From the NCBI GenBank assembly GCA_035556215.1, contig DATMFI010000041.1:6026-70025 (forward strand): 64,000 bases of DNA, written 5' to 3'. The position numbers and the translations under genes were made by a program. The notes below the pieces were generated by a model. That model did not search any database. It saw nothing but the letters and a program-made list of their open reading frames with translations, and was not told where the DNA came from. Below are positions 44,030-52,109 of the stretch, piece by piece (within the stretch, counting starts at the first letter, position 1; each line of letters starts with the position of its first letter). The DNA comes from Palsa-892 sp035556215. Its GTDB lineage: Bacteria > Pseudomonadota > Alphaproteobacteria > Rhizobiales > Xanthobacteraceae.

Positions 44030-44130
44030 AATACCTCCTATATAATCGGGTTCTTCGGAGGTAGAAAGGGCCTGAAAGTCAGGTTGCGCCGGTCTTTTCC
44101 GGCGTTACCGTGCTGTTTTCGGAGAATGTA

Positions 44131-44517
44131 ATGCAAAATCACGCCCAGCAGCCTCTGTGGCCCACCGAAATCCGCCTCGGCAAGGACCGCCGTTCCCTGA
44201 CCGTGTCCTTCGACAATGGCGAGCGTTTCGAACTGCCGGCCGAGTATCTGCGGGTCGAGAGCCCGAGCGCCGAGGTGCAGGGCCATCACCCCGACGAACG
44301 CCAGCTCGTGCCCGGCAAGAAAAATGTCGAGATCATCGAAATCGATCCGATCGGCAATTACGCCGTGCGCCTCGTCTTCGACGACATGCATTCGACCGGC
44401 CTCTACTCGTGGAGCTACCTGCACCAGCTCGGCCACGAGCAGGAGGAACGCTTTCAGCGTTATCTCGACGAGCTCGCGGAAAAGGGCCTGAGCCGCGAAC
44501 CGGCGAAGAAGCATTGA
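44131..44517 (+). CDS. DUF971-domain protein
   Basis: 128 residues from ATG 44131; a GTG at 44110 is rejected because GGAG sits well for the ATG. A Trp-Pro-Thr-Glu-Ile-Arg-Leu-Gly start, Leu-Pro-Ala-Glu-Tyr-Leu-Arg-Val-Glu-Ser-Pro-Ser-Ala-Glu-Val and Gly-Leu-Tyr-Ser-Trp-Ser-Tyr-Leu identify DUF971, the N-terminal-type domain of gamma-butyrobetaine hydroxylases that also occurs alone. These stand-alone proteins are often near molybdenum-cofactor or Fe-S genes, as here beside moaA. Function unknown. Confidence 0.88.
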   Translation: MQNHAQQPLWPTEIRLGKDRRSLTVSFDNGERFELPAEYLRVESPSAEVQGHHPDERQLVPGKKNVEIIEIDPIGNYAVRLVFDDMHSTGLYSWSYLHQLGHEQEERFQRYLDELAEKGLSREPAKKH

Positions 44518-44594
44518 ATGAGTGAGGCGTTTGAAAGACGGGATTTAATCCGCGGAATCTACGGGCTTGCCCGGCAGGGATCTTCGCGGCTCGC

Positions 44595-44623
44595 TTGACA
44601 CCACGGCGGGCACTTCCTTACAT
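44595..44623 (+). promoter_or_regulatory. Promoter of tRNA-Val
   Basis: TTGACA at 44595-44600 and TTACAT at 44618-44623 are spaced by 17 bases and lie 12 bases upstream of the tRNA 5' end, an ideal sigma-70-type arrangement. Confidence 0.7.
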
Positions 44624-44635
44624 CGCCGCCGGTAC

Positions 44636-44710
44636 GGGCGCGTAGCTCAGCGGGAGAGCACTCCCTTCACACGGGAGGGGTCACAGGTTCAATCCCTGTC
44701 GCGCCCACCA
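44636..44710 (+). tRNA. tRNA-Val (anticodon CAC)
   Basis: A complete cloverleaf can be drawn: acceptor GGGCGCG (44636-44642) with CGCGCCC (44700-44706), D-stem GCTC/GAGC, anticodon stem CTCCC/GGGAG with loop TTCACAC (anticodon CAC, reads GTG), T-stem ACAGG/CCTGT with loop TTCAATC, and encoded CCA at 44708-44710. Its last 49 bases are repeated at 45114-45162, so this is the intact gene and the copy a truncated one. Confidence 0.96.
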
Positions 44711-44711
44711 T
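44663..44711 (+). repeat. Direct repeat, left copy (att-like, tRNA-Val 3' half)
   Basis: These 49 bases, covering the anticodon arm, T-arm, acceptor 3' strand, CCA and one following T, are identical to 45114-45162. Duplication of a tRNA 3' half is the classic footprint of site-specific integration. Confidence 0.85.
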
Positions 44712-44899
44712 TTTTCAGAGTCCTAACAACAGCTTAGTGAAGCTGTCTTTCTGTCTGGCGACAATCGCCGCGCAGCATTGCTGCGTTTTGCTGCGCGTGC
44801 ACTCCCTTCCAAGTACAATCTGGAATGGGGGCGAGTTGGAATCTAGATTGCTCTAGCCACGTATTGAGGATCGTAGCTGGATTTCAACCAGGGAATAAA

Positions 44900-45067
44900 A
44901 TGCCAAAACTCATCGGCTGGGCACTAGTGATCGGTGGACTTGGTGTGGGCTCGGTTGGCTATCAAGTCGGGGCAGCAAGTAGTGTCCTCGAAAAAGCGGC
45001 ACTCGCGATGGCGGTTGGTTTCGCCGTGCTCGCTACATCGAGCTATTACGAGCGGCGATCTAAGTAA
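44900..45067 (+). CDS. Small two-helix membrane protein in tRNA-flanked segment
   Basis: 55 residues from ATG 44900, with CAGGGA just upstream; an ATG at 44825 would give 80 residues. Two hydrophobic stretches (about residues 4-22 and 33-48) are separated by a short loop, and the C-terminus is basic (Tyr-Tyr-Glu-Arg-Arg-Ser-Lys). I do not recognise a family. It is the only plausible gene between the two tRNA-Val copies. The surrounding 44711-44899 and 45068-45113 are AT-richer than the chromosome and hold no integrase remnant that I can see. Confidence 0.45.
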   Translation: MPKLIGWALVIGGLGVGSVGYQVGAASSVLEKAALAMAVGFAVLATSSYYERRSK

Positions 45068-45097
45068 AATGGCATTGATGCCTACATATTTTTTTCA

Positions 45098-45162
45098 GGG
45101 CGCGCAAAGAGCGCCCTTCACACGGGAGGGGTCACAGGTTCAATCCCTGTCGCGCCCACCAT
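45098..45162 (+). pseudogene. Truncated tRNA-Val copy (right direct repeat)
   Basis: 45114-45162 is identical to the 3' 49 bases of tRNA-Val. Upstream, GGGCGCG at 45098-45104 repeats the acceptor 5' strand, but only 9 bases remain where the D-arm should be, so the copy cannot fold as a tRNA. The GGGCGC at 45098-45103 can also pair with GCGCCC at 45111-45116. It is the attR-like end of a tRNA-integrated segment or a decayed tRNA duplicate. Confidence 0.75.
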
Positions 45163-45168
45163 AGCTTC

Positions 45169-46944
45169 TTAAATCGTGTAAGCCGTGCGCAGGCCGCCCC
45201 AGTGCCGCCCCATGACCCGAACGGGCGCGGCGATCTCCTTGCACAGAACCGTGACCCCGCCGCCCATGTCGCGGGGGTAACTCTGGATGATGTAGGGCCG
45301 CACATTGCGCGCTGAGGTGAGACCGGCGCGGTCGTCGAAGATGCGGCGGTTGCGGCTATGGGCGATGTTCCACTTCGGATCGTTGCGCCGCTGCGGCTGG
45401 GAATATTTCGCGTTGTGAACCGCGATATAGCCGTTACGGTCGATCGCGCAGCAAAACAGCATCCGCGGATCCTGCGCAAGCGTCCGGTCGAAGATCGAGC
45501 GCAGCGCGGACTTTTCGAAAACATCGAGATAGCGCGAGCGGATCTGCGGCGGATCGGTGTCGGCGATCGTCGTATAATTGTTGTCGAGAAGCTCCGCCAT
45601 GGTGAGCTGTTTATCCGCGATGAGCTGCTCGATGCAGCTCGAGACTTCCGCCGCCGTTCTCAGGCAGCGTTCGATCCCTTCGCGGTTCTCGCTCTGAATC
45701 GCTGCGAGCTTGGCGATAAGCCGGGCCCGCACCGCATCGTCCATTTGCGTGAAGTGAAGATGAAACCCGAGCTGCGAGCGATTGACGATCTCAGCCGTCA
45801 CCATGCCGATTTCGCTGAGTTCAACCGGCATCGTGCCCGCCGGCGCGGCGGCGCCTTCCGCAAGATCGAGGCGGGCGAGCGCGCCATGTTCGCTGATGTC
45901 CACGGTCTTGCCGCGCACCGACTTGATCGTCACCGCGAGTTCGCAGGGCAGGCGGTCATAGCGGCGGCGGTCGCCGATTTCCGTCTGGCGCAGCAGGATC
46001 GAAAGCCGCGTGCTGAGCTTCGCCGCGAGCGACGAAGCCATCTGGCCGGAGCGATCGACCTCGGCGCTTTCGCGCGTCGCGGTTTCGGTTGCGGTCTTGA
46101 TCTCGCTCGCGCCCGAAGAAACGCGCTGGATGAATTCCGACGTCGTCGAGGCCGCCTTGGAAAGCCCTTCGGCGGAGGAAATCTGCTCGTCGACGGCGGC
46201 CGCGATCGTCGAGAACACCGGGCGGATGTTGTTGATGATCGAGGAAATACGCTCGAGCGCCTCGATCGAGGCGCGCGCATCGCTCTGCAACTGGCTGACG
46301 CGGCGGGCGATCTCGTCGGTGGCCTTCTGCGTCTCGGCGGAGAGCGCCTTCACTTCGGTGGCGACGACCGCGAAACCCTTGCCGGCTTCGCCGGCGCGCG
46401 CCGCTTCGATCGTGGCGTTGAGGGCGAGCAGATTGGTCTGCTGCGCGACCTTGGCGATCAGCCCGACGACATTGCCGATTTCGTTGGTGGAAGAATTGAG
46501 GCCCTCGACGCTCATGCCGGCGTCGGCCGCGGCTTCCTTGGCCTGATCGGCAAGTTCGTTCGCCGATTGCACCTGGCGGCCGATTTCGCTTGAGGACTGC
46601 GCCATGTTTTGCGTTGCGGTCGCGAGCTCGCGCGCATCTTCGTTGGCGGTGCTCACGAGATTGGAAAAATCCTCGGTTCGCGTGCGGATCGAGCTGAGCG
46701 AATGCGCCGACGACGCCACGCCGACATGAACGCGTTCCGCGGCGGCGCCGACTTCAGCGATCAGCTTGCCGAGATCGAGTTCGATCATGTCGATCGACTC
46801 GCGCACGATGTGCGAGACATTTTCGGCTGCTGAAACGGAAGCGGGAAGTTCGGGTGCCGATTCTGATGCCGGCAATGTTGACGCGGATTCGGATAAAGGC
46901 GCGGCGGTTTTCTCGTCGCGTTTCAAAAAAGCAAGCAAGGTCAT
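45169..46944 (-). CDS. Cytoplasmic chemoreceptor with PilZ domain and C-terminal sensor domain
   Basis: 591 residues from ATG 46944, with no membrane helix or signal peptide. An Ala/Pro/Ser-rich N-terminus leads into an MCP signalling domain (about 60-320) with the conserved hairpin Glu-Ala-Ala-Arg-Ala-Gly-Glu-Ala-Gly-Lys-Gly-Phe. A PilZ domain follows (about 325-410) with Arg-Arg-Arg-Tyr-Asp-Arg and Asp-Ile-Ser-Glu-His-Gly, the c-di-GMP-binding RxxxR and D/NxSxxG motifs. The last 175 or so residues form a sensor-like domain (Cys-Ala-Ile-Asp-Arg-Asn-Gly-Tyr ... Arg-Ile-Phe-Asp-Asp-Arg ... Gly-Arg-His-Trp-Gly) found at the C-terminus of some soluble MCPs. It probably links c-di-GMP and a cytoplasmic cue to CheA. 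It stands alone; no che genes are nearby. Confidence 0.85.
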   Translation of the reverse strand: MTLLAFLKRDEKTAAPLSESASTLPASESAPELPASVSAAENVSHIVRESIDMIELDLGKLIAEVGAAAERVHVGVASSAHSLSSIRTRTEDFSNLVSTANEDARELATATQNMAQSSSEIGRQVQSANELADQAKEAAADAGMSVEGLNSSTNEIGNVVGLIAKVAQQTNLLALNATIEAARAGEAGKGFAVVATEVKALSAETQKATDEIARRVSQLQSDARASIEALERISSIINNIRPVFSTIAAAVDEQISSAEGLSKAASTTSEFIQRVSSGASEIKTATETATRESAEVDRSGQMASSLAAKLSTRLSILLRQTEIGDRRRYDRLPCELAVTIKSVRGKTVDISEHGALARLDLAEGAAAPAGTMPVELSEIGMVTAEIVNRSQLGFHLHFTQMDDAVRARLIAKLAAIQSENREGIERCLRTAAEVSSCIEQLIADKQLTMAELLDNNYTTIADTDPPQIRSRYLDVFEKSALRSIFDRTLAQDPRMLFCCAIDRNGYIAVHNAKYSQPQRRNDPKWNIAHSRNRRIFDDRAGLTSARNVRPYIIQSYPRDMGGGVTVLCKEIAAPVRVMGRHWGGLRTAYTI

Positions 46945-47049
46945 TCGGAAGCATCCGGGGCACATTCACCGCCGAAACCCGCGGCCGGCCTTCAATTCGG
47001 GATTGCCCGGAAATACTGCGCCCGCATGGTTAACGGGGTATTAATTCGC

Positions 47050-47736
47050 CTATGCGCGCTGCAGCAGATTTCGCGCGAGGGCCGGGATTTCGGTCAGCCT
47101 GCCGACGACGTGATCGGCGCCGAGTTCGCTCGCCGGAACGTCGGAATATCCGAAGCTGACCGCGATCACCGGCACGTTGGCGGCGCGCGCGGTGGCGACG
47201 TCGGTGCGCGAGTCGCCGACCATGACGACCGAACCCGAGTGCCCGCCGGCGCGCGACACCGCGCCGAGGAGGTGGCCTGCGTCAGGTTTTCGCATCGGGA
47301 AGGTGTCGGATCCGGCGATGCAGGCGAAGTAGCGCGCAAGGCCGAGCGATTCCAGTAGCTTCACCGAAAATCCTTCGAACTTGTTGGTGCAGACGACGAG
47401 CAGCGCGCCCGAATCCGCAAGCTCGTCGAGCATTTCCTGCGCGCCGGGAAACGGCTGCGAGCCGTCGGCAAGGTGCGCTTCATAATGAACAAGGAAGCGC
47501 GCCAGCAGCCGGTCGAGCTCGGCGGTATTGACGCTTTTGCCCTCGAGCGCGAGCCCGCGCTCGATCATGACGCGCGCACCGTTGCCGACGATGTTCCGCA
47601 TTTTCGAGAGCGGCACCGGCTTGTAACCGGCCTCGTCGAGCACGAGGTTGAGCGCCGAGCACAGGTCGGGCGCGGTATCGACAAGGGTGCCGTCGAGATC
47701 GAAGGCGATGGTGGGGCGGATGGCGGGTGCGTTCAT
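47050..47736 (-). CDS. gph: Phosphoglycolate phosphatase (HAD family)
   Basis: 228 residues from ATG 47736. HAD motif I Phe-Asp-Leu-Asp-Gly-Thr-Leu-Val-Asp-Thr carries nucleophile Asp13 and acid/base Asp15. Motif II (Val-Val-Cys-Thr-Asn-Lys), the Lys in Arg-Lys-Pro, and Val-Gly-Asp-Ser-Arg-Thr-Asp are present. It hydrolyses 2-phosphoglycolate, a product of DNA repair or RuBisCO oxygenation. It is divergent from rpiA. Confidence 0.9.
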   Translation of the reverse strand: MNAPAIRPTIAFDLDGTLVDTAPDLCSALNLVLDEAGYKPVPLSKMRNIVGNGARVMIERGLALEGKSVNTAELDRLLARFLVHYEAHLADGSQPFPGAQEMLDELADSGALLVVCTNKFEGFSVKLLESLGLARYFACIAGSDTFPMRKPDAGHLLGAVSRAGGHSGSVVMVGDSRTDVATARAANVPVIAVSFGYSDVPASELGADHVVGRLTEIPALARNLLQRA

Positions 47737-47905
47737 GGCAATCCGGTAGCCTCCGGGCGGACGAAAGTCCATCGGCTGATCGATGCAGATGCCGGGCAAC
47801 CCATCGGTTCGTCCGATAGCGGCGAGTTCGCGCGCTGGCGAGACGGAGCGGGCCATGCTACCACCCGGCGCGCCAGGGTAGAGAAAGGCGAGGAGAATCG
47901 GAGCT

Positions 47906-48625
47906 TTGTCACAGGCTGCCGGCAGCAAGAATCAGGACACCCTCAAGCGCGAAGCGGCAGCGCGCGCGCTCGATTATGTGCGGCCCGGCATGCGGCTCGG
48001 GCTTGGCACCGGTTCGACGGCGGCGCATTTCGTCGATCTCCTGGCCGAGAAGGTCAAGGCCGGCCTCGACATCGTGGGCGTGCCGACCTCCGAGGCAACG
48101 CGCGCGCAGGCCGAGCGCCTCGGCGTGCCGCTCACGACGCTGGATGAAGAGGCCGAACTCGATCTCACCGTCGATGGCGCCGATGAACTCGACGCCGATC
48201 TCAGCCTGATCAAGGGCGGCGGCGGCGCGCTTCTGCGCGAGAAGATCGTCGCCAGCGCCTCGAAGGAAATGATCGTCGTCGCCGACGAAACAAAATATGT
48301 GCAGCGCCTCGGGCGCTTTCCGCTGCCCATCGAAGTGGTCGATTTCGGGATGGGGGCCACAATTCACGCGATAAAACTGGCGCTTAAGGCCTCTGGCTGC
48401 GACGGTCCGATTCGTCTAAGGCACAGGCCGGACGGCCATGTTTTCGTCACGGATCAGGGACACCTCATTCTGGACGCCGGTCTTGGAGCGATCGCCGATG
48501 CGCGGCGCCTCGCGCAGGAGCTTTCCAGGGTGCCGGGGGTCATGGAACACGGACTTTTCGTCGGGCTGGCTAGCCGGGTGATCCTCGCCGGTAACGAGGG
48601 TATTCGGGTTGTGGAACGGCCCTAA
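47906..48625 (+). CDS. rpiA: Ribose-5-phosphate isomerase A
   Basis: 239 residues from a TTG at 47906, chosen because an AGGAGA site lies about 10 bases upstream and the next in-frame ATG (47990) would delete conserved sequence. Motifs are Gly-Leu-Gly-Thr-Gly-Ser-Thr-Ala, Asp-Gly-Ala-Asp-Glu-Leu-Asp, Lys-Gly-Gly-Gly-Gly-Ala-Leu-Leu-Arg-Glu-Lys and Glu-His-Gly-Leu-Phe. It interconverts ribose-5-P and ribulose-5-P. Likely first gene of an rpiA-DUF2059-gor transcription unit. Confidence 0.95.
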   Translation: MSQAAGSKNQDTLKREAAARALDYVRPGMRLGLGTGSTAAHFVDLLAEKVKAGLDIVGVPTSEATRAQAERLGVPLTTLDEEAELDLTVDGADELDADLSLIKGGGGALLREKIVASASKEMIVVADETKYVQRLGRFPLPIEVVDFGMGATIHAIKLALKASGCDGPIRLRHRPDGHVFVTDQGHLILDAGLGAIADARRLAQELSRVPGVMEHGLFVGLASRVILAGNEGIRVVERP

Positions 48626-48650
48626 TTATTTCTTTCACGGGAGAATGCAT

Positions 48651-49181
48651 ATGAATCGCCTGAACTTTGCCCGCGCGTGGAAACTCGCTGCCGCGGCGTT
48701 CGTTTTTGGCTGTTTTGTTTCGGCGTCCTCAAGCCAGGTATGGGCGCAGGCCAAGACCGCGCCGACGGCGACGCAGATGCAGCTCGCGCGCGACATCCTC
48801 AAAACTTCGGGCGAGGCCAAGGCGCTCGAGCCGCTGATCCCCTCGGTGATGCAGCAAACCTTCACCAACTTCGTGCAGCAGAACCCCGATCTCCAGAAGC
48901 CGCTGGTCGATACGATGACCGCGCTGCAGCCGGAATTCATGAAGCTCCAGCCTGAGGTCGTTGACATCATGACGACCTCGATGGCTTCGCACTTCACCGA
49001 AGCCGAGCTCAAGGACATCCTCGCGTTCTACAACACGACGACCGGAAAGAAGTACGTCGCCGAGATGCCGAACGTCATCCGGGAAAGCCTCGCCGCGGCG
49101 CGCGAGTGGGCCTCGAAACTTTCGGATCGCATCGTTGCCCGCGTCCGCGAGGAAATGAAGAAGAAGGGCCACACGATCTGA
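48651..49181 (+). CDS. Secreted DUF2059-domain protein
   Basis: 176 residues from ATG 48651; an ATG six bases upstream is possible and CGGGAGA precedes both. Signal peptide about 1-33 ending Val-Trp-Ala-Gln. The mature helical domain has Phe-Thr-Glu-Ala-Glu-Leu-Lys-Asp-Ile-Leu-Ala-Phe-Tyr-x-Thr-x-x-Gly-Lys-Lys, the DUF2059 core. Periplasmic, function unknown. It lies between rpiA (25 bases) and gor (22 bases) on the same strand. Confidence 0.88.
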   Translation: MNRLNFARAWKLAAAAFVFGCFVSASSSQVWAQAKTAPTATQMQLARDILKTSGEAKALEPLIPSVMQQTFTNFVQQNPDLQKPLVDTMTALQPEFMKLQPEVVDIMTTSMASHFTEAELKDILAFYNTTTGKKYVAEMPNVIRESLAAAREWASKLSDRIVARVREEMKKKGHTI

Positions 49182-49203
49182 TCGTGGCGGCCGGATTCGC
49201 GGC

Positions 49204-50574
49204 ATGAGCCATAACGCGGATCACGACGTCGATCTGTTCGTCATCGGAGCCGGTTCGGGCGGCGTGCGCGCAGCGCGCGTCGCCGCGCAGCACGGCGCGA
49301 GGGTGGCGGTCGCCGAGGAATATCGCGTCGGCGGCACTTGCGTGATCCGCGGCTGCGTGCCGAAAAAACTTCTCGTTTACGCCAGCCGCTTCGCGCACGA
49401 GTTCGAGGACGCCAAAGGCTTCGGCTGGACCGTCGAAGGCGCGAAATTCGATTGGCCGGCGCTGATCGCCAACAAAGATAAAGAGATCGCGCGGCTGGAA
49501 GCCGCTTATCATGCGACGCTCAAGCGCGCCGGTGTCGAAGCCGTCGCCTCGCGTGCCGTCGTCGAGGACGCGCATACCGTGCGTATCGTCAAGACCGGCG
49601 CGCGCATTCGAGCCGGTCATATTCTTGTTGCGACCGGCGGTCATCCGGTGAAGGCGCAAATCCCCGGCGGCGAATTGGCGATCACCTCCAACGAGGCGTT
49701 TCATCTCGAGCGTCTTCCGCGTCACATCATCATTCAGGGCGGCGGCTATATCGCCGTCGAATTCGCCTGCCTGTTTCATGCGCTTGGATCGAAGGTGACG
49801 CTTCTCCACCGCGGGCCGGAAATCCTGCGCGGCTTCGACGACGATATCCGCCACCACCTGCGCTCGGAAATGGTCGCGCGCGGCATCGAGATCGTTCTCG
49901 GCCAGACCGCCGCGTCAATCCGCAAGGACGGGCGCGAGCTTGAAGTCACGCTCGCGAGTGGCGAAACGCATTGCGGCGATGTCGTCATGGCCGCGATCGG
50001 CCGCACGCCGAATACGCAAAATCTCGGGCTCGAGAGCGCCGGCGTAAAACTGGGCAAGAATGGCGCGGTGGCGGTCGATGAGACTTCGCGCACGAATGTG
50101 CCGTCGATTTACGCGGTGGGCGACGTCACCAACCGCATTGCGCTAACGCCGGTCGCGATCCGCGAAGGTCACGCATTCGCCGATACCGTGTTCGGTAACA
50201 AGCCGTGGAACGCCAATCACCATAACGTCCCGAGCGCGGTGTTCTCCGAACCGGAGCTGGCGACTGTCGGACTTTCGGAAACCAAGGCGCGCGAGCAGGG
50301 CTTCGAACTCGACATTTATCGCACCGGCTTCCGCCCGATGAAGGCGACGCTTTCGGGCCGCGCGACCTCGATGCTCATGAAACTCGTCGTCGATCGCAAG
50401 ACCGATCGTGTGCTCGGCGTGCATGTGGTGGGCGAGGGGGCGGCCGAGATGATCCAGATGGCGGCGATTGCCGTGAAAATGGGCGCGAAGAAATCCGATT
50501 TCGATGCGACCGTGGCGCTGCATCCGACGGCCGCGGAAGAGCTTGTAACGCTGCATAATAAAGTCAGCGGCTAA
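49204..50574 (+). CDS. gor: Glutathione-disulfide reductase
   Basis: 456 residues. FAD Rossmann motif Gly-Ala-Gly-Ser-Gly-Gly (about 15-20); redox disulfide Cys46-x4-Cys51 in Gly-Gly-Thr-Cys-Val-Ile-Arg-Gly-Cys-Val-Pro-Lys-Lys; NADPH-binding Gly-Gly-Gly-Tyr-Ile-Ala-Val-Glu; dimer-interface catalytic His in Leu-His-Pro-Thr-Ala-Ala-Glu-Glu. The Arg-Gly-Cys-Val-Pro-Lys spelling fits glutathione reductase better than dihydrolipoamide dehydrogenase. It keeps glutathione reduced. Confidence 0.94.
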   Translation: MSHNADHDVDLFVIGAGSGGVRAARVAAQHGARVAVAEEYRVGGTCVIRGCVPKKLLVYASRFAHEFEDAKGFGWTVEGAKFDWPALIANKDKEIARLEAAYHATLKRAGVEAVASRAVVEDAHTVRIVKTGARIRAGHILVATGGHPVKAQIPGGELAITSNEAFHLERLPRHIIIQGGGYIAVEFACLFHALGSKVTLLHRGPEILRGFDDDIRHHLRSEMVARGIEIVLGQTAASIRKDGRELEVTLASGETHCGDVVMAAIGRTPNTQNLGLESAGVKLGKNGAVAVDETSRTNVPSIYAVGDVTNRIALTPVAIREGHAFADTVFGNKPWNANHHNVPSAVFSEPELATVGLSETKAREQGFELDIYRTGFRPMKATLSGRATSMLMKLVVDRKTDRVLGVHVVGEGAAEMIQMAAIAVKMGAKKSDFDATVALHPTAAEELVTLHNKVSG

Positions 50575-50645
50575 TCGCGTCCGGGAAGGCTCTAGGCCGT
50601 TGCCTGCGCTGCCGCTAGTCTCCTGCTCCAGCGGATAGGGCCCTT

Positions 50646-52022
50646 ATGACAGATCGGTTGCAATTTTCGCGTCGCCAGTTTTCGCGTCGCCAATTTTCAC
50701 GCCGTCATGTGCTCGCCGGCCTTGGCGGTGCGTCGCTCGCGGCCATGCTGCCGCGCTTTGCTTTCACGCAATCGCTGCCGTCGAACCCCGATGTCGTGAT
50801 CGTCGGTGCGGGCGGCGCCGGACTCTCCGCCGCGCGCACGCTGATCAAGGCCGGCAAGAGCGTTGTCATTCTCGAAGCGATGAACCGCATCGGCGGCCGT
50901 GCCTATACCGAGAGCGACACCTTCGGGCTGCCGTTCGATTGGGGCTGCGCCTGGATTCAGGCCGCTGACCGCAATCCGCTTTTGCCGCTCGCGCGCGAAT
51001 GGGGGTTCGATCCGAAACCGCACGATCTGCAACTCGACCGCGTCTATTACGGACCGAACGCGCGCCGCTTCAGCGAACACGAAATGCGCCGCACGCTCGC
51101 CGCCGAAGAGCGCTTCCCGAAAATGAACAAGCGCGCCGCGCGCTGGCGCGACGGGCCGGTGTCGTCGCTCCTGATGCCGCGCACGCCCGAAGAAGAAGCG
51201 GCGATGACTTACATGCTGCCGATGGATATGGCGGTCGATCCCGGCGAACTTTCGATCCGCGACTGGGCGCGGCAGGAAGATCTTTCGCCCAACTATCTCG
51301 TCTACAAGGGCCTCGGCAGCGTCGTCGCGAAATTCGGCGAAGGCCTGCCGGTTTCGCTTTCGACCCCCGTGAAGCGCATCCGCTATGGCGGCAAGGGCGT
51401 CACTGTCGAAACGGAAAAGGGCGATGTGCAGGCCAATGCCTGCATCGTCACCGCGTCAACCGGCGCGTTGCAGAGCGGCTACATCCGTTTCGATCCGAAT
51501 TTGCCCGTCTGGAAGGAAGACGCCATCGGCCAGTTGCCGATGGGTTTGCTCGCGAAAATTCCGCTGCTCCTGGATGGCGAGCGCTTCGGCCTGTCGCCGT
51601 TCGAGGACATTCTCTATGAGCGCTCCGGCTTGCAGGACATCTACTTCCTCGCGTTCCCGTTCGAGATGCCGATGATGATCGGTTTCGTCGGCGGCTCGTT
51701 CGCCTGGCACCTCACTGCGCAGGGCACCGAAGCGGCGATCGATTTTGCGCTCGATGCGCTGCGCCGCCTGTTCGGCGAGACGGCGGCAAGCCACGTCAAG
51801 AAAGCCGAGTTCACCCGCTGGGCCAATATCCCGTGGACGCGCGGCTCCTATTCGGCGGCGCTCCCCGGCAAGGCCGGAGCCCGCGCCGCGCTCGCCCGGC
51901 CGCTTGCCGATCGCGTGTTCTTCGCCGGCGAGGCGCTGGCCGGCCCCCTGACCCAGACCGTCGGCGGGGCGGTCATTTCGGGCGAACAGGTGGCCCGCGA
52001 TGTCCTGAAAAGGATCGGTTAG
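50646..52022 (+). CDS. Tat-exported flavin amine oxidase-family protein
   Basis: 458 residues. The N-terminus has a repeated Gln-Phe-Ser-Arg-Arg unit, three tandem copies ending in Arg-Arg-His-Val-Leu-Ala-Gly, then a hydrophobic stretch: a Tat signal with redundant twin arginines. The mature protein has the FAD motif Val-Gly-Ala-Gly-Gly-Ala-Gly-Leu-Ser-Ala-Ala and Arg-Ile-Gly-Gly-Arg-Ala-Tyr, and ends with Phe-Phe-Ala-Gly-Glu-Ala-Leu and Gly-Gly-Ala-Val-Ile-Ser-Gly, the pattern of monoamine-oxidase-like enzymes. Periplasmic oxidation of an amine is likely; substrate unknown. Confidence 0.86.
   Translation: MTDRLQFSRRQFSRRQFSRRHVLAGLGGASLAAMLPRFAFTQSLPSNPDVVIVGAGGAGLSAARTLIKAGKSVVILEAMNRIGGRAYTESDTFGLPFDWGCAWIQAADRNPLLPLAREWGFDPKPHDLQLDRVYYGPNARRFSEHEMRRTLAAEERFPKMNKRAARWRDGPVSSLLMPRTPEEEAAMTYMLPMDMAVDPGELSIRDWARQEDLSPNYLVYKGLGSVVAKFGEGLPVSLSTPVKRIRYGGKGVTVETEKGDVQANACIVTASTGALQSGYIRFDPNLPVWKEDAIGQLPMGLLAKIPLLLDGERFGLSPFEDILYERSGLQDIYFLAFPFEMPMMIGFVGGSFAWHLTAQGTEAAIDFALDALRRLFGETAASHVKKAEFTRWANIPWTRGSYSAALPGKAGARAALARPLADRVFFAGEALAGPLTQTVGGAVISGEQVARDVLKRIG
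50661..50705 (+). repeat. Three tandem 15-bp units inside the Tat signal sequence
   Basis: Units at 50661-50675, 50676-50690 and 50691-50705. The first two differ at one base and the third at three or fewer. Each encodes Gln-Phe-Ser-Arg-Arg, so the twin-arginine motif is present three times. Confidence 0.93.
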
Positions 52023-52109
52023 CCGCGCTCCATCGGCAAAACTGCGCCAACTGGCATCTTTTTACCGTTTATGTGTATAACCCGGCCACTTCTTACAAAG
52101 GGTGTTGCC

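Noticed and set aside
44030..44130. Molybdenum-cofactor riboswitch upstream of moaA
   Set aside because: The 100-base gap is short, has no Moco motif core that I could find, and is shared with a divergent gene.
45097..45117. Rho-independent terminator after the 55-residue gene
   Set aside because: The 7-bp stem has its T-run before, not after, the hairpin, and the stem is better explained by the tRNA-Val copy.
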